Shown: in pieces, positions 11,372 to 21,756 of the stretch | Layout of the letters: the number at the start of each line of letters is the position of its first letter | Position numbering within the stretch: position 1 is the first letter of the stretch | Assembly: GCA_019022495.1 (NCBI GenBank) | Contig: JAFEKR010000021.1 | Coordinates: 186,001 to 250,000 of the forward strand | Reading direction: 5' to 3' | DNA from: Epichloe hybrida | Lineage: Eukaryota; Ascomycota; Sordariomycetes; Hypocreales; Clavicipitaceae | Length of the DNA: 64,000 nt | The notes under the pieces: model-generated | Databases searched by the model: none | What the model was told of the DNA's origin: nothing | The model's input: only the letters and a program-made list of their open reading frames with translations | Made by a program: the position numbers and the translations under genes

Positions 11372-12302
11372 GCATTGCATTGCGTGTAATCCGTACGGAG
11401 TACTGATCCGCATGCATCTCGTAATTGAAGAGGGTTCATGGCTTGGATGGTCGGCAACGATGAGAACAGGGACATGTCGTCCAGACTCAAATGCCCGCAC
11501 CAAGGCTGCTTTTGGCGGCCACTAGACGTGGGTGAAGTGGGTGGGTGGTCTGTGAGTAGAGACTACAGTGGCCCGCGCCCGCGCTAGAGCATCATCTACA
11601 ACCCACATGCACTGCAATCGATAAGCCGTTGGCCTTGTCTTTTTTCAAAGTTGCAATTCCTCATCCATCGCGTTATAACTCATCGTATCGACGTTCGACG
11701 TTCGACGTTCGACGTTCGACCTTGCCGTTACCGGACCGCTGTTGCTGATACGAGCCGACGCATACTTGACGGCCCCCGGTGCACCGACGAAAGAAACGAT
11801 CGCGTTCAATCGCCCGCCCAGGCAAAGAAAGCCGCCGTGTGACGTGACGCTGGCGAGTCTGCGTCGACCGACCCGCAGACACCACCGAGCTCAATCTCAA
11901 TCCAACCCAACCCAGACCGCCACGTCGACGGAACGGCATTCGAGAAGGGTCACTCATCGTAGTGTCGTCTTCGCTGCCTGTTCAGAACTCGACCTCTTGC
12001 GCGGTCCCAATTCTGCTGCGAGCAGACCTCTCTCCGTGTGGTGCGCTGTCGCCATCTTGGCAGGCAATCTCAACTTTTCAACCACTTCTTCTCCCCGACA
12101 CGGTGGAGCTGATTCGGCTCGGGAGCTTCTGCTTGGAAGCCATATCAATTGAAAGTCGAACTTGCTGCCATCGCTCACACCAACTTTCATCATCAAGAAG
12201 CTCGACAGCCAGCAAGCAACCACTCACTGTTCGACCCAAAACTCTTTGTGCGACCACCCTTCTCGTCTACCCTCTGTTGCAGGTGCATAAGTCGACTAAA
12301 TC
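11372..12302 (+). promoter_or_regulatory. Hsf1 promoter and ATG-free leader
   Basis: The 930 bases between CWC27 and Hsf1 carry a GTACGGAGTAC motif (11393-11403), four perfect copies of the heptamer CGACGTT (11689-11716) and pyrimidine-rich stretches. After an ATG at 11607 (a five-codon frame, M-H-C-N-R-stop), no ATG occurs on the + strand until the Hsf1 start at 12303, a gap of 693 nt. That suggests a long 5' leader kept clear of upstream starts. Only loose GAA/TTC half-sites are present; I did not find a clear contiguous heat shock element. Confidence 0.6.
11689..11716. repeat. (CGACGTT)4 heptamer repeat
   Basis: Four perfect head-to-tail copies of CGACGTT, followed by CGAC, lie about 590 bp before the Hsf1 start codon. 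The unit produces overlapping GAACGTCGAA-like words on the other strand but does not match the 5-bp periodicity of heat shock elements. Confidence 0.9.
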
Positions 12303-14580
12303 ATGTCGTCGCCTAATCCGAGAAAGCGAGCTGCGCCTGGGGCCTCACCAATGTTTCCCTATCCGCAACGAATGCAGCAGCCGCATGCAAGTGAAAACGG
12401 AGCAGCCGCGGACAACATCCTACGATGGAACGGAGACGGCGCCGAGTTTCTCGACACCTCTGCGCAGGCGGCCAACTCATACGGCCTGATGGCAATGCAA
12501 CCACAGTCTGACCACATCCTTACCCCTTCAAACACTCTTGCGCGGCGCGACACGAACCAGGCCCTCGTCCCGACGCACAATCGAAATTTCGACACTTCAG
12601 TTGAGCCGTGGATGTCATTTGGCGACGACAATGCTTCTCTGCAACGCAATAGTGAGGGGGGCTTGATTGAGCAGGATAATGTCGAGGCTCTGGAGGAGTT
12701 GGCGCAAAAGGCAAAGCGGGAGGCACAAGCGAAGCGGAAGTCGATCCCACCTTTTGTGCAAAAGCTCAGCAGGTGAGAACTGTCTTTTTTTTGCAGATTC
12801 AACATCAGAACATGAATCCTGGCTAACTCGACGACTTAGCTTTTTGGAGGAACGCAAGAACGAAGAGCTCATTCGCTGGTCGGATAAGGGAGATTCGTTT
12901 ATTGTTCTTGACGAGGACGAGTTTGCCAAGACACTTATTCCTGAACTGTTCAAGCACAATAACTACGCATCATTTGTGCGACAACTCAACATGTACGGCT
13001 TTCACAAACGCGTGGGCTTGTCGGACAATTCGATGAGAGCCAGCGAGCGCAAAAACAAGAGTCCCAGCGAATATTACAACCCGTTCTTTCGCCGTGGGCA
13101 TCCGAACCTGTTGTGGCTGATCAACAAGCCAAAAGGAAAGCCAAAGGGGCCGAACAAGAGCAAGGGTGTCGAAGGAGAAGGGGATAGCGACGAGGACCAG
13201 ATCAACGAGGACGGAGCTGCTCAGACTGGCGCTGGGTCCAATATCCCTGCCGGCCGTTCTCTTCCCGCCGCGCCCGAACCTCAGACGCTGCCAAAGAAGG
13301 AAATGACTGTGATCCGGGAAGAGCTAAGCAAAGTTAGAGAACAACAGAAACGAATTCTCGGTGCCATCACGCAGCTGCAACACAACAACAACGACCTGTA
13401 CAACCAAGCCCTCATGTTTCAGAATCAACACGACCGGCATCAGAATTCCATCAATGCGATCCTCAAGTTTCTGGCCAATGTATTCCGCAAAACGCTCGAG
13501 GACCAGGGCAACATGCAGAGCGTCAGCGACATCATATCCAGCATGATTACGAATCAAGGCCAGCAGCAGTCTCACCAAGGCAGTGTGGTAGACCTGGGCG
13601 ACTTTTTCCAATCCCAGATGGAACCCGCGCCCACACCTAGCGGGACTCATAAGAGAGCCCGGGGTTTACTGCCACCAATCCCGAACCAGGACGAGGCACC
13701 TCAATCTATCAGTCATGCGCCGTCGACAGTGCCGTCGACAAGCTCTGCACCATACTTTCCGGTTGGCAGCCAAAATTCCGAAATGGGACATGTCACCGAA
13801 CTGCTTGATGGGAGCGAAACCCCGCCGAGCCTGCGGCACGAGCTCGAAAACAACCCCCACGAACGAATGATGAAGATCATCAACGACCACAATGCCACGA
13901 ACAAGTCTGGAATGGATCTGCCCGAGGCAGCCGAGTTGGTCGCCAACGCGCCCGATACCATGAGTCAAGATCAAAGGAACAAACTGGCGGATTTCATGGG
14001 AGGGCAGCATGCCGCGGCCCTATCATCAGCGCCAACACAGCCCCGAGCAACCCCGTCAGCCAACGTCCCCGCTCCCGCTTCACGGTCAACGGCGGCGAGA
14101 GTCTCTCCCGCCCCAGCAGATAACGCTGCCATGCCCTCCATGTCGCCCATCATGAGATCGCCGCAAATGGCACCACCGTCCCTTCACCAGATCAACACCA
14201 ACCAGATCGACCTCGAGCAGCTCCAACAGCTCCAAAGTGACCAGGATGCCAAGATTCACGAACTCGGTGAACTGCTGGGTCCCCTGAGTCCATCGGGGCG
14301 CATACCGGGCCTAGGAGAAGCCAACACTGGCTATTTTGACCCGCCAAACGTCGATCTCGACCAATATTTCGACAGCAACTCTTTCTTCGACGACACAAAT
14401 TTTGGCACGGATGGAAACGATTTCAACTTCAGCGTGGACCCCGGCGGCGCGGACAACGACCCCTTGGGCGACAAGAGCAAGGCGAACAACACGCCTAGTC
14501 CGACGGGCACAGAGGAGATTAAACGGGAGGATATGACGGTGGATTCGCCTCAGCAAAGCAAGAGACGAAAAGTGGGATGA
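12303..14580 (+). CDS. HSF1: Heat shock transcription factor Hsf1
   Basis: Two exons, 12303-12772 and 12840-14580 (67-nt intron, GTGAGA...TTAG), 736 residues. The intron falls inside the DNA-binding domain, as the join KLS-S-FLEERKNEEL shows. The winged-helix HSF domain spans about 149-252 and includes SFIVLDEDEFAKTLIPELFK and FVRQLNMYGFHKRVGLSDN, the recognition helix of true Hsf1 proteins rather than Sfl1 or Skn7. A coiled coil (HR-A/B trimerisation, about 305-380, MTVIREELSKVREQQKRIL onward) follows a Gly/Lys linker. The C-terminal third is Pro/Ser-rich, then acidic and aromatic (EANTGYFDPP, DQYFDSNSFFDDTNF), fitting an activation domain, and ends with a basic SKRRKVG. Nuclear; known fungal orthologues are essential regulators of chaperone genes. 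An N-terminal arm of about 148 residues precedes the domain. The start is the first ATG after the ATG-free leader. Confidence 0.97.
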
Positions 14581-15214
14581 GCTGTAGCCAGCTGTGCGAG
14601 CGATGGTCGAGCTCGGCAATGTTGGCACGCACCCAAAATGCATACATGTATTTCACTTGTCCTCCCCAATTGGGGGACGATTTTCGTCCATGGATCTGGC
14701 GTAGTCTTATGGAAGAAAGGTGTGTAGTTAGTCAGACAGTTGTTGACCTACAGATCAAATACCCGCTACCAAGGCGACATTTGAAAATAGATTTCTTGTA
14801 CTTGGCCCATTTGCGTTGCCTCTGCACACATCTATCTCTCGTTGCTATGGAGCTTGATGCGCTTTGCTGTCCCATCCCGGTTACAACCCGGGGGGGGGGA
14901 GGGGGGGGGACAAGCAACAAACGTCGTGATGGATCACTCCTTGCTTAATCTTCCAGCCATTAGAATACCACGCTGTTCCAAAGTATCTTGTCACAAAGAC
15001 GTGGATGGCATCTCGGCTCGGCCCACCAGCTAGTTTGTGCCCCCAACACCTACACCTCTGCAACGTACTCCATAGGCTGTGTGTGCGATATCTCGACGCC
15101 CATTCATAATGTCGGGGGAGGGAAACCCCCTCCGTCACTCATCACATGGTGGTCACATTGTATAAAGTCGTCGTTGGAAGCTCCATCCAGTCTCATCTCC
15201 AGCGCATTGCGGGC
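14581..15214. other. Convergent 3' region of HSF1 and the Cyp10 gene
   Basis: No supported gene. Holds the two 3' ends and G-rich runs near 14890-14910. Confidence 0.55.
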
Positions 15215-15809
15215 TCAACCCGCCCCCAGCGCCAGGGGATTCGCATGCACCGTCACGCGCTCGATGCACATGCTCTCCACGGGGCGATTCTTCTTGTCCA
15301 CGGCGGCGGCGTCCATCCTGGCCAGGACGGCGAGGGCCTCGTCGCCAATGACCCTGCCGAAGACGGTGTTGAGTCCGTCCAGGTGCGGCGCCTTGTCGAG
15401 CGTGATGAAGAACTGCGAGCCGTTGGTCCCGGGACCCTTGTTGGCCATGCTGAGCATGCCGCGCTGGGAGTGGCGCAGCGCGGGACGGATCTCGTCGTCG
15501 AAGGCGCCGCCCCAGATGGACTTGCCGCCCTTGGGGTTGTCCGGCGTGGGGGAGGCGGGCGCGCCCGTCTGGATCATGAACTTGGGGATGAGGCGGTGGA
15601 AGGGCGAGGAGTCGTAGTAGCCGGATGCGCAGAGGGCGAGGAAATTCTACGAGACGGTGTTGTTAGTTTTTTTTTTTTTTAACTTGTTCTTCTTGGGGAG
15701 AGACGTTTGAAAAAGGGGGGAAATGCCAAACCTCTGCTGTTTTGGGGACGCTCTCGCAGAAGATTTCGACTTTGATGTCTCCCAGCGTGGTGTGGAGTGT
15801 GACCGACAT
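15215..15809 (-). CDS. cyp10: PPIL3/Cyp10-type peptidyl-prolyl cis-trans isomerase
   Basis: Two exons on the minus strand, 15809-15732 and 15646-15215, separated by an 85-nt intron (GTTTGG...GTAG) that contains a homopolymer run; 169 residues. The product begins MSVTLHTTLGDIKVEIFCE and continues across the splice as SVPKTAE-NFLALCASGYYD. It has FHRLIPKFMIQTGAP, SIWGGAFDDE, SMANKGPGTNGSQFFITL and a VHANPLA end, the pattern of human PPIL3 and fungal Cyp10. It is essentially a bare cyclophilin domain without signal peptide or tail, so nuclear or cytosolic. PPIL3 is found in spliceosomes. A short proline-rich insertion (ASPTPDNPKGG) replaces the usual GTGRGG loop. The first-exon donor GTTTGG is a weak splice site. 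It shares a 328-bp divergent promoter with ORC6. Confidence 0.94.
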
Positions 15810-16137
15810 GGTGGTGAGAGGTTGGTTGACGGCGGGGTGAAGCTGTGATGGGTTTTGGTTTGAGAAGAAAGTGTGTACTTCATGAAGTAGCTCGATGGCA
15901 CCCCGCCATTTATCTGCATGCTTGCTCATATGCTTATCGATAAAGCGAGCTCGAAAAGTAGTTTCTCCGCGTTAATCCCGAGAAACTAGACCACCGCGAC
16001 CGCGCTGCTCTCATCAACCAAGACTTGTTGTTTTGTCACGTTGACAAATCTTTTTTTTTTCTTTTTTTCTATCGTGACATTGAAACGCGCTCTGCGCTTC
16101 CGATAGTGTGCCGTCGCGACACGCACTTGCGTCCAAA
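15810..16137. promoter_or_regulatory. Divergent promoter of cyp10 and ORC6
   Basis: 328 bp between the two start codons, with T-rich blocks at about 16050-16068. Such a short spacer implies that both genes share control elements. No specific binding site is claimed. Confidence 0.6.
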
Positions 16138-17416
16138 ATGAGCAGGCAGATCGAGCAGGCGCTGCTGTCTCTGATGCCAACTTATGGCTCGGATCTTCCC
16201 CCTTCACTCGTCGAGCTGGCAGGATCGTTGCTAGCCCAATCTCGGCACGCGGCGAGCATGCTCAAGGCAGACGAGGAGGTTGCGCGACAATACGCGTGCG
16301 CCAACATAGCGTGTGAAAGGTTTGTTTTGTTTGGCCTGCCTCGCTCGCCGTTCTTCGGCGTGCGCGACGGTTCATGATTGATTGATTGGGTATTCGGGGT
16401 GCTAAAAAAAAAAAAAAAAAATCTTGTTTGACGAACGACGCAGACTCAAAACGTCCCTCGACCTTCCGCCGATCGCGCCCCGTCCACCCATCCCGCCTCG
16501 CATCTACAAGCGTTTGTACACGCACCTCGACAACATTCTCCCCAATCCCTCGTCCACGCCTAGATCCAGCAGAGTACGAACCCCGAGCTCCAAGAAACTG
16601 CAACTGCAGGATGGCACGCCGGCCAAGTCGCAGACACGGGCGTTGCCGTCGAGAGCAACACCGACCAAAGAGATGAGCCTGGCCAAGTTCCGAACCCCCA
16701 CCAGGGCAGCAGCAAGGGCGTCTAAAGCGAGAAAGGCCGAGGCCGAGGCTCAGGGCTCGAGAGATGTCGTGCACCCGTGGATCCAGCCCGTCATTCGGCA
16801 CATGTGTGCAGAGTCGCGCCAGAAGAGAGTCGCGCCCACTGTATTTGCCGCCATCGAGTACGCACTCCTACCAAACGGTCGTCCTACCGAGGACGCCTGG
16901 GTTACCCAGCACGTGACGGATCTGGTAGCCGCTTTTTACTTCTTCGTCATGATGCGTGTGCGCTCCATGACTTCTGGTGCCGACATGGACCGAGAGGACT
17001 ACGTTCCACTGCGGAAGGAAATCCTAGCCCTGCTCACGCAGGCTTGCCAGGAAGTCACGGTTCCTGAATACCTAGACGCCGATGCATTCTGGGAGGGCTG
17101 GAGGGACGTCAAACCCCGAGAGTTCGACGCGGCTGTTGCGAAAGTCAACGAGAACAGCTGGTTATCTGGGGACTGGTACGACGGCATTGTCGATGTACTT
17201 CATTCGACGACCAAGGCCGACGCAGACATGTCGGATCATGAGCAAGAGGACTTGGATGCATCTTTGCCCACGAGGCGTGCGGATGCCATGCTACAGGAAC
17301 GGTATGACTTCCTGAGCGAAGCAAGAAAAGCCGACTTTGCCACGTGGCGCAACAGTATGCTGGCCAAGATTGCAGAGGCTGTGCCAAAGGAGTCTGCCAT
17401 GGAAATCGATGCGTGA
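16138..17416 (+). CDS. ORC6: Origin recognition complex subunit 6
   Basis: Two exons, 16138-16319 and 16444-17416, 384 residues. The 124-nt intron carries an A17 run about 30 nt before its CAG acceptor. The N-terminal part (about 1-100, MSRQIEQALLSLMPTYGSDL to IYKRLYTHLDNIL) matches the first TFIIB-like cyclin fold of Orc6. A basic Ser/Thr-Pro-rich linker follows (RSSRVRTPSS, PTKEMSLAKFRTPTRA), with several potential CDK sites. The second helical domain begins at about 195 (HPWIQPVIRHMC), and a DADAFWEGWRDV segment is typical of fungal Orc6. It acts in the nucleus in origin licensing as part of ORC. The C-terminal acidic SDHEQEDLDAS region is followed by a short helix. Family assignment rests on overall similarity to fungal Orc6, since the family is divergent. 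Confidence 0.9.
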
Positions 17417-18007
17417 GGGAGTTACCAAACCCACGAGATCGAGGAGACAAGACGACGGAGAAGAAAGATGATTCAACGTGGAAGTTTGAACAAGATGCAT
17501 ATATTTCGTCGTCAATGTACTGTTCATCCACCGTTACTTCCGGTGGTGCTATTCACATGAGATAGAGCTGGCAGCTGTTGAACTGGGAATCTTCCTAGTC
17601 GTGGGTGGCACGCTTTGCCTCGCAGCCAGATTCATCGGACGTCTTGGGGTGATTTAGCATTTCCCATCGGTGCCGCCGCCGAGATGCCAGTGAGAAGTTC
17701 GCTACGGAGACATGGCCATTGTAGTTGTGACGATGCAGTGACCGGGGAAGACGGGCGCCAGTATTGGACGACACCCTCCTTGACCGTAACCTGGAAGCCG
17801 CGGCCAAAGTTGGTATTTGAGTAGTCCGCCTTGAACCCTCGGCCGTGACGCCAGAATGGACAGAGGCTGCGTCGGCGTGCCACACAACACGTCAACAATC
17901 AGGTTCGGGACGGGTTTACGCGTGTGCATGTCGATGGCGATGGACTAGAAGTCGAGATGCGAAGAATCAACGCTATGTAGCTATATACACCGTGGCCCGG
18001 CTCACTT
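17417..18007. other. Convergent 3' region of ORC6 and SDR gene
   Basis: No supported gene; only short shadow frames. Nothing repetitive noted. Confidence 0.5.
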
Positions 18008-19219
18008 CTAACCCAGCCTTCCTGGGACAAACGGATGCCCTGCACTGAGACCACCGCAAACCGCCCATGCCTGGCCATTGACATAGCTGCTCTCGTCGCT
18101 CCCCAGAAAGAGGGCCACTCTGGCAACCTCATCAGCCTGGCCACCTCTCTTGACGGGATTCAGCTGCCCAAGCTTCTTCTCGCTGCCCCTTGCCCGGGCT
18201 GACTCGTACACCGGGGCCGTCATGCCTGTCTCAATCAGGCCAGGGCAAATGACGTTGACGCGGACATTGGTGCCCGCGAGTTGATAGGCCACTGTCTGTG
18301 CCAAGGAGATGACAGCGGCCTTGGAAGCAGAATATGGCGTGGATCCAGCGTTGGACCGGAGGCCTGCCACGGAAGCAGTGCCTACGATGGAACCGCCCGA
18401 CTGTGGTTTTTGGGAAGACGTCGCCATCATCGCCGGCGCGGCATACTTGGCCGCCAGAAAGACACTTGAGATGGGCACCGTCAGCGCATGATATTGATGA
18501 AGATGCAACATGTTGCTAATGGAAGAGAACAATGACGAGCTTTCTATCGCAACGTACCTCAGAGTATTTGTCCGCAACACTTGCATGAAGTCTTCGTCTG
18601 TGAAGTCGCTGAAGATGGTGTTCAATCCCGTGATGCCCGCATTGGCGAAGAAGACGTCGAGGCGTCCGTAGCGGTCCAACGCATCATCTACCACGGCCTT
18701 GACGCTGGCCTCATCCGCAGCATCGAATTGCCATGGGTGAATATCAACGTTGGGATATGCGGCTCTGATCTCCTCCTTGTGAGCTCCCAGATTGGATCCG
18801 TCATAGTCGCAAATGTAGACGGCTTTGGCGCCGTTCTCGGCAAATAGGTGGGCAGCCGCGCGGCCGATGCCCAGCGCCGAGTTTGCGCCTGTGGTACTTG
18901 TCTCGTCAGCGTAGGTTCGCGACAACTTGAATCTTGTTGGTATGGACTACGGTGCGTGAGAGGGACGGCCAGTTGGGGGCGATGGAAGGAGCCGGCCGGA
19001 TAATACGAATGCGACCCCGTGGTGATGCCTGAGACCGGAAGAGCGGACTCCCTGGTGGCCAGTACCTGTGATGATGACGACTTTGCCCTCGGCACGAAGG
19101 CCGCTGGATGCACCGGCGACTCTGCTGATGGTTGGCAGACGTGTGGAGGAGGAGGCTGGGTTTGAATCTTGAAGCTGGCCGCCGATGGCCTTGATGCGCC
19201 TTTGAGCTTGGTCGGACAT
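18008..19219 (-). CDS. Short-chain dehydrogenase/reductase (SDR)
   Basis: Three exons on the minus strand: 19219-19066, 18888-18558 and 18464-18008 (introns 177 and 93 nt), 313 residues. The first 45 residues are a Ser/Gln-rich extension (MSDQAQRRIKAIGGQL). The Rossmann core then starts at GKVVIITG-ANSALGIGRAAA, a variant TGx5GIG cofactor loop known in fungal SDRs. An acidic CDYDG follows the second strand, favouring NAD(H) over NADP(H). NAGIT, GTASVAG (catalytic Ser) and YSASK (catalytic Tyr and Lys) are present, as is the C-terminal substrate loop CPGLIETGMTAPV. The second intron restores NTL-SVFLAAKY. Classical SDR, probably cytosolic; substrate not predictable. A minisatellite lies within 30 bp upstream of the start codon. 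The first intron is long for this window, and its 5' end reads GTACTGG. Confidence 0.88.
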
Positions 19220-19243
19220 GTTGCGAAGCTGCGAAGCTGCGAA

Positions 19244-19415
19244 GCGGCTGTGGATGTGGATGTGGATGTGGATGTGGATGTGGACAAGTCTTGGTTGGAG
19301 TGAAGAACTGAATGGGCCGAGGCTTCGCGGCAAAGCGGCTTCGGATGTGGATGTGGATGTGGATGCGGATGTGGATGTGGACAAGTCTTGGAGTGACGAA
19401 CTGAATGGGCCGAGG
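19244..19415. repeat. Minisatellite: two ~80-bp units containing (GGATGT)n
   Basis: Two units, 19244-19322 and 19335-19415, each begin GCGGCT, contain five to six GGATGT hexamers, then GGACAAGTCTTGG and a GAACTGAATGGGCCGAGG end. The second unit has a GGATGC variant hexamer and a shorter middle. The array starts 25 bp upstream of the SDR start codon, so it lies in that gene's leader or core promoter. It is flanked by GCGAAGCT repeats on one side (19223-19243) and GGTTCG repeats on the other (19413-19437). Confidence 0.92.
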
Positions 19416-19972
19416 TTCGAGGTTCGCGGTTCGAGGATTCGAGCTGCAGCGGCTCCATCCGGCCGAGTGTGCCGCGCCGCCGGATTTATTTTTGTTCGTA
19501 CTTGGCACGTGGTACGTTGGCGTAGACGACAAATGGCATCGGGCCGCGACAGGTGGTGATGCCGACGGACGAGAGCACGTCCAATCGGCGGTATGGTGTC
19601 ACGATGCGAACTGAGCGAATCGAGTTGTCTGCATCCCTTTCCTTGCTCTGCGAATCCTCGGCGACGCAGGCGTGCAGTGCAGCTGCATCCTCATGGATCA
19701 GTCAGTCGCTGCCGTCGCTGCTGCGAGGAAGCCAGATGTCAGCCGCCGGATGTCGCAGGTCATCATCATCATGGACATCGGCCAATGAGCAAACCTGACG
19801 ACCTGAACTGACCTCGTCGGCTTCCAACTGGCCGCGTGACAGGTGATGGATGGCGAGTTGCGTAACGAGGCGTGTGTGTTCTTCTTGGTGCTTCACCGTG
19901 ACGGATCGTGTGTGTATGAGCCCCACTCAATGGACATGCATATGATTACTCGCACAGCCAACATATTTAGGG

Positions 19973-20001
<29 letters not shown>
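19973..20001. repeat. Poly(A) run of about 29
   Basis: Uninterrupted adenines. Its length may be uncertain because homopolymers are easily miscalled. Confidence 0.8.
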
Positions 20002-20004
<3 letters not shown>

Positions 20005-20321
20005 GTCCTTTGGTTGCACGGCAGGTAAAATATACGTCAGCCATTGTTTGAATAACCCGTGTTGCCGGCGCAAATCTCATCAATTGGCCCACCACGTGCG
20101 TTGCTCATTTGTGCCCGTCCTCTTGTCCTACCGCACCGACTTGCCGCCTACCAGCATGCCATGGCCCAAAGAGTTCTTCTGCCGGGGAAGCGAAAGGGGA
20201 CGAGGAGGGGACGAGGAGGGGAAGAAGAGGGGAAGAAGAGGTTGTCTTCACCCATCGCAAGCTGAGCCGATGACTTACACCTCCCACTGTACACACAGAT
20301 GCCCGCCGCGTGCATAAAGAG

Positions 20322-20344
20322 GCTGACTGACTGACTGACTGACT
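20322..20344. repeat. CTGA tetranucleotide microsatellite
   Basis: About six copies of the 4-bp unit CTGA in tandem. Confidence 0.85.
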
Positions 20345-21140
20345 TGCGTGCATGGACACAGAGTCTTGGCCCGTCATGCAATACGCTTGTTCAATCTGCA
20401 TTGGTGCGATGGTCGAGGGAACTATCACACGGGCGGGGCGGACGTGGGATCGAGTTTGCACGAGAAAAGATGCCGGATCCAAGCACACAAGGGCCAGAAA
20501 GCTTCGTACATGTTGCCCGATTGTTGCAACCAAGAGTGCATTGCGAGACTATTGGTGTCGGAAACGGCTCGCTGCAGGATTGGTGTCACAACGTGCGATG
20601 AGGACTTGGTCCGTCTGGCTTTTTGAAGTATGAACCACATGCGTTTTCTGGGGGGCCGGTCATTATGTGGCAGCTCAGGCATTTCTTGCGCCGAAAAAAA
20701 TCCCACCCGTTGCCTTTGCCTTCTTCTTCTTCTCTTCTCAGACATCTGACGCTCTCTGTTACGGATCATACTTGCTGAAATTGGCAGGAAGGCGGATTCC
20801 CTGATGATACATTTACCACGGCGAACCCACCGGGACGTGATATGAATATCCATGCCAAAGCCAGCTCCCTGACCCGACTTGCGTTTGCTCCCGAGAATTC
20901 ATATCAGCCAACTATAGCGATAGCGGCCATCTCACTCAGTTGCTTGTCATTTGTGTGTGCGGATTATTGAGAGACGCAGCAGAAACAGGACCTTCCATGC
21001 CAACTTTGTGCTGACCTGTTTGTTTGTTTGCTTCCTTTCACTCCTGGATCACCACTCACGCATTTCATTTGCACTGGATTTTCCTTCCACCCACCAGCCA
21101 TCTATTTCGAGAGTACCGAGTACGGGACCGACAGCTCTGC

Positions 21141-21190
21141 CTGGGCTGGGCTGGGCTGGGCTGGGCTGGGCTGGGCTGGGCTGGGCTGGG
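21141..21190. repeat. (CTGGG)10 pentanucleotide array
   Basis: Ten perfect CTGGG copies, about 75 bp upstream of the predicted start of the membrane-protein gene. A G-rich strand with regular GGG triplets could fold into a quadruplex. Confidence 0.92.
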
Positions 21191-21263
21191 CTGCCGGACC
21201 AAGGATACGCTACACCGGGATCCATCAAGCAGGTAGAGGGGACATTCAGGTCCATCGCTCCAG

Positions 21264-21722
21264 ATGGCAGCAGGGGGAGGGGAAGAGCAAGGCGGTCCGG
21301 CTGCAGAAGATGATACCGGCAAAGGCCAAGAAGCATCGGTTGTTGAGTCGAATGTCAGTTTCTCGAGTCCGGGGTCGAGGTCGAGGTCGAGGTCGAGGTC
21401 GAGGTCGAGGCCGACGCTGGGTGGTGGCCCTGGTGGCCCTGCTGGTGGGCAAGGTCGAGTAAGTGGCTGCAAAGAATGCAGAAACGGCGAGTTGTCGGGC
21501 ATCGCCATGGCCATGGCCAAGAAGTGCATCCGTCCGGGCCCATGTAGCTTCGATGGCCGTGGCCTGTCGTGGCCGTCACCCGACAAAGGTGATTGTCAAG
21601 GTGAGACAATGGACAAAAGTCAAGGCGCGTGCCATGGCGGCAGCAGGAGCACAGAGTCGGCGTCAGTGCGCCTTGGCCCAACACCATTGCCATTACCATC
21701 TCCTGGCGCCATCCTCCAATCA

Positions 21723-21756
<34 letters not shown>

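Larger units (their letters stand above)
19438..21263. other. Gene-free repeat-rich region
   Basis: No supported gene. Contains an A29 run (about 19973-20001), a GA-rich block (about 20190-20243), a GACT/CTGA tetranucleotide array (20322-20344) and a CTGGG pentamer array (21141-21190). The right end is probably the promoter and leader of the membrane-protein gene. Confidence 0.55.

Noticed and set aside
18688..19458. 256-codon minus-strand frame with long His-Pro repeats
   Set aside because: Produced by translating the GGATGT minisatellite and the SDR first intron; the real SDR exons use another frame on the same strand.
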